A DNA stretch of 64,000 bases from NCBI RefSeq assembly GCF_001704275.1, contig NZ_CP011533.1, positions 2,294,001 to 2,358,000 of the forward strand, written 5' to 3'. Under the pieces are notes generated by a model. It ran no database searches. It was not told where the DNA came from and worked only from the letters and a program-made list of their open reading frames with translations. This document shows positions 1-7,639 of this stretch, in pieces (positions within the stretch are counted from its first letter, which is position 1; each line of letters begins with the position of its first letter). A program made the position numbers and the translations under genes. The DNA is from Streptomyces noursei ATCC 11455. GTDB taxonomy: Bacteria; Actinomycetota; Actinomycetes; Streptomycetales; Streptomycetaceae.

Positions 1-1
1 T

Positions 2-517
2 AGTTGATCCGTGTTCGCGCGAGTAATCACTAAGCGCATATGTCACGTTGCAGTGCTGCGGGACGATCGGGTAGGGCTCCGTCATTGCCGTGTCTGCGTG
101 GAAGGTAAGGTCTGTATCCCCCTTCGCCTTGACGGCTCCCTCGAACACGCTGATTCGGCAGGTGTGGCCCGCCATCGCCCGTGCCAGCGTTTGCACTACC
201 GGATTCATCAAGGCCGTCTCGAAGATCGGGTCGTCCCAGAGGATCTTCGGCATCAGGTCGCCGAGACCGTGTGTGGCGGACTGCTGCATCCGCTCGACGT
301 AGGTACCGGTATCGGTGCGGCGTCGGTGCGTCTCAAGCACGGCCTCGCGCAGGGCCGCGGTGAACTCCGGGCTGGCGACCTTCTCGGGCGGCACGACCGT
401 GAAGCCGTTGAGTTCGAGTTCAAGCAGATGTTGAGTGAGCCCGAGCTTCTGCGCTGCTTCAAGAAGTAACGCGTCTGTCCCCACAGGATTGAGAGCATCA
501 AGCGGTGGGTTGACCAT
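2..517 (-). CDS. Phytanoyl-CoA dioxygenase (PhyH) family protein, 3' end cut by window edge
   Basis: The minus-strand frame opens at ATG 517 and stays open past the left edge (172 codons visible). The protein carries a FHAD motif, the H-x-D iron-binding pair of Fe(II)/2-oxoglutarate dioxygenases of the PhyH family, in the expected double-stranded beta-helix context. These enzymes hydroxylate or halogenate small molecules and often tailor natural products. A purine-rich stretch (AAGAAAG) lies about 12 bases upstream of the start. The neighbours (P450, ABC-F, drug exporter, TlrB-like methylase, PKS stump) suggest a tailoring role in a former biosynthetic cluster; this is inference. The distal iron His and the 2-oxoglutarate Arg lie outside the window, so activity cannot be judged. 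Confidence 0.75.
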   Translation of the reverse strand, partial: MVNPPLDALNPVGTDALLLEAAQKLGLTQHLLELELNGFTVVPPEKVASPEFTAALREAVLETHRRRTDTGTYVERMQQSATHGLGDLMPKILWDDPIFETALMNPVVQTLARAMAGHTCRISVFEGAVKAKGDTDLTFHADTAMTEPYPIVPQHCNVTYALSDYSREHGST

Positions 518-1290
518 TGTGTACGCTCGCTTTCTTGGATAAATGATGAATTCTGGGGCGGCATAGCCTGCCCCATCTGTTGAGGCCAGAGTGCCGTCGC
601 CGGTCCGGCGGGCCACCGTCCGCTCGCCGCAGTCACGAGCGCGCGCATCAGCGAACGTCAGGCGCTGGCCTGCCACAGGACGCCTTGGTCCCTATCTGCG
701 TCGGCGAGATTGCGCGGGATAGCGTTGGTGGACCGAAAGACCACGATCGCCGAAAGGCAGGGGGTGATCCTGTCTGCCTGGCCGTCAGTGCCTGGCACTG
801 CACTGTGATACGAACGCGAGAGTGAGTATCTCACCGCCCTCCTCAGTTCACGGCCGCACCGGACGCATCAGGGGAATGCGGCAAGCCCGCCAGACGCGAG
901 AACGTCCACGGCGCCCCGGCACACCGCACCATATACCGGTCGCGACCCATGAGCTCGGCCACCTCAGGAAGAGGTCAACATGTCTGTGCGGACCGGTGCG
1001 CCGTACGCGAGGATCTGTTGGGCGAACTGCCTTTGTCGTCTCGGCGACGGGTGAATCGCTTCCTGTGACGGCGGGCGTCAGGCTCTGGTTCGTCGCGTAT
1101 TCCTTCCCCGTATTGCGAGTCGGCCCCGGGCTGTCTGGCAGTCCCGGCCGCCCGCTACGGCAAGCCCGGGGGAAGCTTCCCCGTCGGCCTCCGCTTCCGC
1201 GCATCGGTGATCCGGGTCAGGGATCTCAGACGAGCCACTCCTTGATCACAGCCAACTGCGCACTCTGACGGCACTATTCGTGGCAGGCCG
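518..1290. other. Intergenic stretch, no supported gene
   Basis: About 770 bases between the PhyH-family gene and the P450. Open frames exist on both strands, but none has a ribosome site together with recognisable composition or motifs. It probably holds the PhyH-gene promoter and old debris. I recognise nothing else. Confidence 0.5.
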
Positions 1291-2583
1291 TCAGCTCAGT
1301 CGCAGCGGCAGGGAAGTCAGCCGCCAGAAGCCGGGCAGTGGTGTCCGTTTGAGATGTTGGCGTTCCACTCCGAGGGAGACGTCGGGGTAGTGCGCAAACA
1401 GCTTGCTGAAGGCAACTTCGCCCATTTGCCGGGCCAGGGCGGCGCCCAGGCAGTAGTGCGCCCCGTGGCCGAAGCCCACATGGTTCTCGGCGTGGCCCGC
1501 GGGGTGGCGGGTCAGGTCGAGACGCTCGGGGTCGGTGTAGTGGCGCGGGTCGTAGTTCGCCGAAGCCAGAATGGGTTGGATGGTATCGCCCTTGCGGATC
1601 ACGGTGCCGGCGAGGTCGATGTCCTCGGAGGCGTAGCGCAGATGGGCCATGAGCCCCGGTCCGCACCAGCGCATCAGCTCGTGGAGGGCGCGTGGCATCA
1701 GGGCCGGGTCGTCCTTGAGCAGGCGCAGCTGGTCGGGGTGGGTGAGCAGGGCCAGTGTGCCGTTGCCGATGAGGTGGGCGGTGGTCTCAAGGCCGCCCGA
1801 GACGATGGTGAGGACCATGGTGACCATCTCGACGTTGCTGAGCCGGCTGCCGTCATCGTCATGGGCCCGGATCAGGTCGCTGAGCAGGTCGTCGGTAAGG
1901 GCACGGCGTCGCTCGCGGATCAGCTCATGGATGTTTTCGATCAATTCGGCGAACGCGGAGCCGGTCTCGTCCGGCTGCAGGGATACGGGTTCGCTGCCCC
2001 ACTGATGCCACTGCCGGCGGTACTCCTCAGGTATGCCGATCAGTTCGCAGATGACCGTGATCGGCAGCGGGTAGGCGAAGTGCTGGATCAGGTCGGCGAC
2101 ACCGTCGTCGGCGTACTCGGGGAGCCGGGTCAGCAGCTCGTCGGTGATCTCCTCGACGCGCGGCCGCAGGTCGGTGATCTTCCGTGCGGTGAAGGCGCGG
2201 GAGACGAGACGGCGCAGTCGGGTGTGTTCGGGGGCGTCGTTGGTGAGGATCGATTCCAGTAGATAGCCGTGCAGGTGCTCGGGGAGGCCCATCTCCCTTA
2301 GTGTCCAGGCCAGTGGGGCATCCTCGGCTGCACGGTTCAGGGACGGGGTGAGCGGGTTGTTCAGGAACCGCGGGTCGCGCAGAACCTGCCGTACCTCGTT
2401 GAAGCGGGTCACGAACCATACAGGTGAGCCGTCGATGGACCGGCCGCGGATGACCGGGCCCTGCTCTCGCAGCGCGCCGTAGCCGGTAATCGGGTCATGG
2501 AGCATCTCCGGGTCCATCATGCTCGGCTCATCGGAGTGTTGCCCAGCATGCTCCGCGAGTGGCGAGCTGGGTAATGCCGACAT
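1291..2583 (-). CDS. Cytochrome P450
   Basis: A 430-aa soluble bacterial class I P450, a haem monooxygenase that normally takes electrons from ferredoxin/ferredoxin reductase. Visible signatures are the I-helix oxygen-activation motif GGLETT (residues 263-268), the K-helix ExxR (E302-R305) and the haem-ligand loop FGHGAHYCLG with Cys378. Length and architecture fit actinomycete CYP105/107-like enzymes that hydroxylate macrolides and other secondary metabolites. The start is set by ATG 2583 with GGAG about 9 bases upstream. It lies on the same strand as the flanking PhyH and ABC-F genes. Substrate is unknown; macrolide tailoring is an inference from context. No ferredoxin gene is adjacent. Confidence 0.93.
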   Translation of the reverse strand: MSALPSSPLAEHAGQHSDEPSMMDPEMLHDPITGYGALREQGPVIRGRSIDGSPVWFVTRFNEVRQVLRDPRFLNNPLTPSLNRAAEDAPLAWTLREMGLPEHLHGYLLESILTNDAPEHTRLRRLVSRAFTARKITDLRPRVEEITDELLTRLPEYADDGVADLIQHFAYPLPITVICELIGIPEEYRRQWHQWGSEPVSLQPDETGSAFAELIENIHELIRERRRALTDDLLSDLIRAHDDDGSRLSNVEMVTMVLTIVSGGLETTAHLIGNGTLALLTHPDQLRLLKDDPALMPRALHELMRWCGPGLMAHLRYASEDIDLAGTVIRKGDTIQPILASANYDPRHYTDPERLDLTRHPAGHAENHVGFGHGAHYCLGAALARQMGEVAFSKLFAHYPDVSLGVERQHLKRTPLPGFWRLTSLPLRLS

Positions 2584-2876
2584 CGTGTCTCCTTCCGACC
2601 GGAGGGGGTGAGGGAATGTGGGTGTGACTCGGCCGGGCGCGGTGCGGGACCGGGCCCAGCCGAATCACGGGCGGGTTTCAGTCGCGCAGTTGGCGGCGCG
2701 TCCCTGCGTGCTGAGGCCCGCCATGGGCTCGCATGTGACTCTGGTTGCGCAGTGGGCTCCTCACGGGGACGGGGCCGCTGAGCGGGTACGGGATTGCGTC
2801 ACGTCTGCGCTCAGCGGCATCGTCCGCTGTGAGAAGCCTCCGTGCCCCGAACGGCGAGCCGTTCAGGTGGCCGCGC

Positions 2877-3053
2877 TCACTCCTTCTGGTTGCGCTCCTG
2901 GAACTTGCGCAGCAGCTCACGGCGCTTGGCCTCGGCATCGGCGAGCGCCCGCTCGTCCTTTGCACCACCCGTGCCGCCGCGCAGCGCGCCCCGTGAGAGC
3001 TTGTGGCGAGTGCCGCCGACACCGAGCATTCCGCCTGACTTTCCCTTGCCCAT
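2877..3053 (-). CDS. Small basic conserved protein, DUF6243-like
   Basis: A 58-aa Lys/Arg/Gly-rich protein. It begins with a glycine-rich segment carrying LGVGGTRHKLSRGAL and ends in a predicted amphipathic helix rich in Glu, Arg and Lys. I recognise the LGVGGxRxKLSR pattern from small Streptomyces proteins annotated DUF6243; no function is known. ATG 3053 is preferred over the in-frame TTG 3059 because GAAGGG sits 7 bases upstream of it. A perfect 15-bp palindrome lies about 28 bp upstream of the start, so repressor control is plausible. The short length makes this call weaker than those for its neighbours. Confidence 0.6.
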   Translation of the reverse strand: MGKGKSGGMLGVGGTRHKLSRGALRGGTGGAKDERALADAEAKRRELLRKFQERNQKE

Positions 3054-3080
3054 GGACAACCCTTCTCTTCGTGAATTGAC

Positions 3081-3095
3081 GAGACGTATCGTCTC
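3081..3095. promoter_or_regulatory. Palindromic operator candidate, TetR-type
   Basis: GAGACG-TAT-CGTCTC is a perfect inverted repeat with a 3-bp centre, 28 bp upstream of the small DUF6243-like gene. The size and G+A/C+T arm pattern resemble TetR-family operators in actinomycetes. No intact TetR gene is nearby; only a C-terminal TetR stump at 15.1-15.4 kb remains. Binding is inferred. Confidence 0.4.
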
Positions 3096-3465
3096 TACTG
3101 TTGATTGAGCTGGCTCACCACGTCAAGGCGATACGTCCAGCTTCTGTGCTGCATGGCGAAACGGCAGTTCCCACCTCCTCTCACCGCAACGAACGCCCCA
3201 CCGTGCGTTCTTCGGCGCTGCCCTGGTCCACATCCGCCATCCGGCCGTCTGCAGCCAGTCACCGGCCGGCGTCGATGCCCGAGCACAACCAGCCGACGCC
3301 GAGAAGCCCCGTCTGCGTACCGGCACGGCCCGCGTGCGACTCCTGCCGAACCAGTCGTACCGTCTTGGCAGCCGCCAGGGCCCTCCGCCACATACCCAAG
3401 GGCATGGTGTACCGGAAGACCCGAGGGCATCGCGTACAGCGGCACGCCGGGTTGTGGAGGAGGTC
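3096..3465. other. Intergenic stretch, no supported gene
   Basis: About 370 bases between the palindrome and the 3' end of the ABC-F gene. Short open frames are present, but none has a convincing start site or recognisable product. I see no clear terminator hairpin. Confidence 0.4.
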
Positions 3466-5190
3466 TCAGTTCAGGACGCGCCCGTGTTCCATGCGTACGG
3501 CGCGGCCGGTGAAGCGCTGCCCGAACATGCGGTCGTGGGAGACGACCAGCAGCGCCCCTTGGTAGTGCGACAGAGCCACCTCCAAGTCCTCGACCAGTGA
3601 AGGGGACAGATGGTTCGTGGGCTCATCCAGGACGAGCAGGTCGGCAGGGTTGCGCAGGAGCCGGGCGAGCGCGAGCCGCCGCAGCTGCCCCACGGACAGG
3701 CGTCCCACCAGGGTGGTCAGGTCCCTGGGCCGGAAAAGCCCAAGTCCAAGGAGGGCTCCGCGGCTGTCCTCGGCCTCTCCCGGGAGCCCCTGCGCGAACG
3801 CCTCAAGGACGGTCTGGTCCGGGTCAGTGACCCGGGATTCCTGCGGCAGCCAGCCGGTGCGCTTGGCACGGGTGCTCTCTCCCCGGTCGGGCACCAGATC
3901 GCCGACCAGCACCTGCAGGAGGGTACTCTTGCCCGCGCCATTGGGGCCGGTGATCAAAACCCGCTCACCGGGCGCGATGCTGAACTCCGGGACGCTGAGC
4001 CTGCCGTCCACCTCCACCTGGTACAGCTCAGCGAGGGGGCCCGTGCCCGCGCTCTCGCCTCCCTTGAGGCGCGCGGCGAAGCGCATCGGCTTCGGCGGTC
4101 GAGGCACCGCATCCTCCTCCAACCGCCGCACACGTTCCTTGGCGTTGCGCACCCGTGCGGAGATCTGTTTCTCCACATTGCGCTGATGCAGTCCATTGAT
4201 CCGGTCGGTATTACGCCGGGGACCGGCAGCCAGGTTTGTGGCCGCAGTACGCGCCAGCTCACGCTGACGCGCAAGGTCCTCCTGCCAGTCCTGGTACTGC
4301 TGCTCCCACCGCCGCCGCGCGGCTTCCTTAGCCTTGAGGTATCCGGAGTAGCCGCCGCCATGGCGGTGGACCGTGCGTTGCTCGGCATCCACCTCCCACA
4401 GCGCGGTGGCGACACGCTCCAGGAAGACCCGGTCATGGGAAACCACCACCACGCTGCCACGGTGGGCACGCAAATGCTCCTCGAGCCACTCCATCGCCGC
4501 GCGGTCCAGATGGTTCGTAGGCTCGTCGAGCAACATCAACTGAGGGGCAGCAGCCAGCAGACAGGCCAGGTTCAAGCGCGCCTGTTCCCCGCCGGAGAGG
4601 CTGCCAAGCCTTCGGTCGCTTTCCACAGCCGCCAGACCCAGGCCGTGGATAGCAGCCTCTACCCGGGCATCCGCGGCGTAGCCGTCCCGGGCCTCGAACG
4701 CCTCCAGAAGCTCACCGTAGGTGGCCAGCACTGCTTCCAGCTCGTCAGGCTCCGCCTCAGCCATCACCTCCTCCGCACGCCGCAAGGCGCGCTCCAGAGT
4801 TCGCAGCTCGGCCAGAGCGTGGTCGATGGCATCCTGCACCGTGTCGTCCTCTGGCAGGTCAGGAGTCTGCGGCAGATAGCCGGTACCTCCTGGCGCACGT
4901 ACCAGCACGTTCCCCCTGTCCGGCTGGTCCAGGCCGGCGAGCAGACGCAGAAGGGTGGACTTGCCGGAGCCGTTTTCGCCGATGACGCCGATACGTTCAC
5001 CTAAGCCGATCGACTGGTGTACGCCGTCCAGAAGGGGACGGTCGCCGGCACTGCGCTCAACGTCGTCCAGAACGATCTGGAACGCTCCGGAATCCGGTGC
5101 GACAAGCGGGAGTTGTTCAAGGTCAAGAGAACTCTTAGCCGTACGGCAAGGCGAAGAGGCGCTGTTGGCAGCGGAAGGAGAATTTTGCAT
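3466..5190 (-). CDS. ABC-F family ATPase, ribosome-protection antibiotic resistance type
   Basis: A 574-aa protein with two ABC ATPase domains and no membrane segments. Walker A boxes are GENGSGKS (71-78) and GPNGAGKS (415-422). Signatures are LSGGEQ (198-203) and LSVGQ (498-502), with LDEPTNHL Walker B/D loops in each half. The ~100-residue basic, helical linker (about 285-385) is the P-site tRNA interaction motif of ABC-F factors, which dislodge drugs from the ribosomal exit tunnel rather than pump them. Length and sequence fit the actinomycete self-resistance branch (TlrC/OleB-like). A six-codon leader ORF and a 24-codon overlapping ORF precede it, suggesting drug-sensing attenuation. It probably gave self-resistance for the relict macrolide locus. 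Drug specificity cannot be read from the sequence. Confidence 0.93.
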   Translation of the reverse strand: MQNSPSAANSASSPCRTAKSSLDLEQLPLVAPDSGAFQIVLDDVERSAGDRPLLDGVHQSIGLGERIGVIGENGSGKSTLLRLLAGLDQPDRGNVLVRAPGGTGYLPQTPDLPEDDTVQDAIDHALAELRTLERALRRAEEVMAEAEPDELEAVLATYGELLEAFEARDGYAADARVEAAIHGLGLAAVESDRRLGSLSGGEQARLNLACLLAAAPQLMLLDEPTNHLDRAAMEWLEEHLRAHRGSVVVVSHDRVFLERVATALWEVDAEQRTVHRHGGGYSGYLKAKEAARRRWEQQYQDWQEDLARQRELARTAATNLAAGPRRNTDRINGLHQRNVEKQISARVRNAKERVRRLEEDAVPRPPKPMRFAARLKGGESAGTGPLAELYQVEVDGRLSVPEFSIAPGERVLITGPNGAGKSTLLQVLVGDLVPDRGESTRAKRTGWLPQESRVTDPDQTVLEAFAQGLPGEAEDSRGALLGLGLFRPRDLTTLVGRLSVGQLRRLALARLLRNPADLLVLDEPTNHLSPSLVEDLEVALSHYQGALLVVSHDRMFGQRFTGRAVRMEHGRVLN

Positions 5191-5209
5191 GAGAAATGTA
5201 CCGTTCCAT
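5135..5209 (-). CDS. Possible 24-codon upstream ORF overlapping the ABC-F start
   Basis: On the minus strand ATG 5209 follows GGAG (5216-5219) with 6-base spacing. This is a better ribosome site than the one in front of the ABC-F start at 5190. The 24-codon frame, starting MERYISHAKF, runs into the ABC-F gene in another frame and stops at 5135. It may act in translational coupling or attenuation of the ABC-F gene, or be fortuitous. Confidence 0.3.
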   Translation of the reverse strand: MERYISHAKFSFRCQQRLFALPYG

Positions 5210-5353
5210 CAGTTGCTCCAAGACTTCAACCGAGGGGAGTAGGGCTCAATCGGGGCGTGATGCACGGCAAATCACCGAAGAGGGCACCCCAAAACGCAGG
5301 GCGGCGCGCATCGCGTCGTCAGCACCCGAAGCCACAACTCTCGCAGGAACAAC

Positions 5354-5374
5354 TCAGATGAAATAGAATCCCAT
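5354..5374 (-). CDS. Candidate hexapeptide leader (MGFYFI) of the ABC-F gene
   Basis: Six codons, MGFYFI then TGA, end 163 bases before the ABC-F start. The ATG lies 7-8 nt downstream of a good -10 box, so the transcript would begin at or next to the start codon (leaderless, as is common in Streptomyces). Size, hydrophobic/aromatic composition and position match the leader MsrDL (MYLIFM), which senses macrolides in front of the ABC-F gene msrD. Being so short, the call rests on context and promoter geometry. Confidence 0.45.
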   Translation of the reverse strand: MGFYFI

Positions 5375-5381
5375 GGTTGCG

Positions 5382-5410
5382 ACCGTAGCATGCGAGTCCG
5401 AAGTTGCCAA
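5382..5410 (-). promoter_or_regulatory. Housekeeping-type promoter for the leader peptide/ABC-F transcript
   Basis: TTGGCA (5405-5410) and TACGGT (5382-5387) on the minus strand are separated by exactly 17 bp. This matches the actinomycete sigma-70-type consensus (TTGACN, TANNNT). The predicted start of transcription falls on or beside ATG 5374. Confidence 0.6.
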
Positions 5411-5624
5411 CCTCTTGTCGTGATGCCGTAGTTGAGTTGCCCTGACGCGACCACTTTCAGGTGAATGCCGCGGATACCCGGGCCAGAGGACCGCTGCCGC
5501 GGCGCACGGATGATCACGGCTCGCGGGCCGCGAACACACAGGGGACGATGTCCCCCTCGGACCCACGAAGAGGGCACTGCACCCGCTCGCAGACCGTCAA
5601 AACCCCCGACCCCGCGAACCCAAG

Positions 5625-5666
5625 GCACCAGCACCAGCACCAGCACCAGCACCAGCACCAGCACCA
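5625..5666 (+). repeat. Hexanucleotide tandem repeat (GCACCA)x7
   Basis: Seven exact tandem copies of GCACCA directly upstream of an IS630 transposase remnant. The tract is open in all frames and probably arose by slippage; no function is assigned. Confidence 0.9.
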
Positions 5667-5712
5667 AGAAGGGCACCGCGAAGCTCAGTCCAGCGGCACC
5701 ATCAGCACACCC

Positions 5713-6156
5713 AGCCTGCTCGCCAAGCGGCCCGGCTTCCGCACCCGCTTGCGCCACCGCCTGCGCAGCCAGCTCGCGGGCAAGAGCAAGCGCCGCAACA
5801 TGGGCGAGCGCGACGTCATCGCGCGCCTCGACGGTCTCCATCAGCTCGTCTAGGCGCCGCTCGTGCCGGTTTGGGACCGGCTCAACACCCACGTCTCCCG
5901 CGAGATGCGCCGGCTCATCGAAGGACGCGAGCGGCTGACGGTCTTCCTGCTGCCCGCCTACTCGCCCGACCTGAACACGGTCGAGGGAGTGTGAGCACAT
6001 GTCAAACGCAGCCTGGCCAACCTCGCCGTCGTCACCCTTGACCGCCTGGAGGTGCTCGTGCGCAACCGGCTCAAACCCCTCCAGTACCGGCCCGACACCT
6101 TCGACGGCTTCATAGCCGGAACCGGCCTGGCCCTCGACACCCCAACATCGCCCTGA
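5713..6156 (+). pseudogene. IS630-family transposase remnant (C-terminal half)
   Basis: The translated frame matches the DDE half of IS630 transposases. It shows NMGERD, WDRLNTHVS, LPAYSPDLNTVEG and a KRSLANLA segment, ending in the usual RLKPLQYRPDTFDGF tail. It is broken by in-frame stops at about 5851 and 5992, and the N-terminal HTH half is missing. It is inactive and forms part of the IS scrap heap between the ABC-F gene and the exporter. Confidence 0.8.
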
Positions 6157-6436
6157 CGAGCCCAAGTCAGTAACGGTCGTGCCATCGGTGGTTCACCGCA
6201 ACGACGGCCGTCGGACGACGATGGCTGGCGGGTTCCCCCGCGGGCGTTGCTGCCGTACCCAGTCAGGCATGACCGAATCGCGCAGGGGCAGTTGCGGGGC
6301 CGACGGCACGGCGCCAGCTGCGTCCGGCCTTGGTGGGGCCCGGGCGCCGGTCACGTCCGCAAACGGAGGCTAAACGCCGGCTCGGCGAGATCAGCATGCG
6401 GCAAACGACGTGCACGTCGCGGGTGAACGAGTCCGC

Positions 6437-6784
6437 TCAGCGATGCCCTGGTGGCTGCCTGGCCGTCTCATCCAGCAGATCCCAGGTGGCATGGTGCACG
6501 ATCAGGTGTGCAGGGATCTCCTGCCGCACCCCTTTGGCGTCTGCGATCTCGAGACCGCCCCCGTCGTGCCCGTCCTGCTGCCAGCGGCGGAACAGGTGGT
6601 ACGCCCGGGCCCACCTGCCGTATCGCTCGGGCACATCGCGCCACGGCACACCGATGCGAGTGCGAAACCGAGTGCCGTCGATCAGCTGGCACCTGGTCCA
6701 TATCGGCGGACGGCCCGGCTTCAACCCAGGCAACAACGGTTCCAGCCAGGCCCATTGCGTATCCGTCAGGTCTCCGCCTGCCAC
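6437..6784 (-). pseudogene. IS5-family transposase N-terminal fragment
   Basis: The minus-strand ORF begins MAGGDLTDTQWAWLEPLLPG and continues with the GRPPIWTRCQLIDGT and VPWRDVPERYGRW motifs of the DUF4096 N-terminal domain of IS5-type transposases. It then loses similarity and terminates, so the DDE catalytic domain is absent. The start abuts the truncated IS701 piece on the same strand. Confidence 0.8.
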
Positions 6785-6814
6785 CGGAACGAGATCATCT
6801 CACCCAGAGACCCA

Positions 6815-7129
6815 CTTCCGACACAGGCCCTGACAGTTCGTCTGTTTCCCGTGCACCGCAGCACTGCGGGGCCACCCCGACCCGGCATCCGACCGTCCTT
6901 GGGCACCGAGACATCGTCGATCACCCAAGCCATCGGGCCGATCAGTGGGAGCATCCATTCGGCGATCCGCCGCTGGGTAGGCACCGGATCCCACGCGGAC
7001 TGGTTCAGGAACTGCTGCAGGTTCTGCTCGTTGCCGTCCGGCAACCGCGAGGCCACGGCCTGGAATGGCCTCGCGGCGACCATTCAGCGTCAGGCCCCGC
7101 AATAGCAGTCGCTTTCGACCCGCTGGCAC
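6815..7129 (-). pseudogene. IS701-family transposase fragment
   Basis: Spread over two or three minus-strand frames is a recognisable IS701-type N-terminal segment: RGLTLNGRR, then ASRLPDGNEQNLQQFLNQS and WVIDDVSVPKDG, then GKQTNCQ. At least two frameshifts separate the pieces, and the remainder is replaced by the IS5 fragment at about 6.8 kb. WVIDDVSVPK carries the first catalytic Asp of the family, but the gene is dead. Confidence 0.75.
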
Positions 7130-7590
7130 CCGCGCGGTACCGAGGCGAACACTCAGTCACGAACAACGCCAGCTTCGCCCGAACACGGTTCACTTGATAT
7201 GCATTCACACGCCCACCGTGCTCCTCAACAGGCCCGGCAGGAAGACCTATCGGAGTCCTATCAGGGAGCGGAATGCGGGGCAACTTGCCCGTTCCGTTCG
7301 GGAAGGGGCCGTCGGAAACGGACCCGACAATGGGCACCTCATCGCGCGGCCGACTCAACGTGGTGGCTCATGATGCACCGTCTGCTCGCCTGCGACTACG
7401 CACCCAAACCCGAACCCTCCGCGAGCGTAATCCACCCCACCGCGATCCCCCCTTTCCCAGCGGGCAACCGGCAAACCACCCTCATGCGGCGAGACGTATG
7501 GACCGCAATCACCTACAAACTGCCCGAACGAGACGACCTCTTCACTGCGGCGCCTAGCGAGCCCGCCGGAAGAATATGCACGGCGACCAC

Positions 7591-7636
7591 GCTCCCTGTA
7601 CGGTGCACAATATCCGCTCGCACTGTTACAGGGAGC
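7591..7636 (+). promoter_or_regulatory. Inverted repeat sequestering the exporter ribosome-binding site
   Basis: GCTCCCTGTA (7591-7600) and TACAGGGAGC (7627-7636) are perfect 10-bp complementary arms around a 26-base loop. The right arm contains GGGAG, the ribosome site of the MFS gene starting at 7640. If transcribed, the hairpin would hide the site (translational attenuation); as DNA it could be an operator. Confidence 0.5.
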
Positions 7637-7639
7637 CGT

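Noticed and set aside
580..1268. Several open frames between the PhyH-like gene and the P450
   Set aside because: No ribosome sites, no conserved motifs, and conflicting frames on both strands.
5272..6165. Minus-strand frame with a Val-Leu repeat that looks like a membrane helix
   Set aside because: The repeat is the antisense of the (GCACCA)x7 tract, and the rest is the antisense of an IS630 remnant.
7199..7639. Upstream extension of the MFS exporter by 147 codons
   Set aside because: The extension lacks hydrophobic or coding character; GGGAG and the conserved first helix place the start at 7640.
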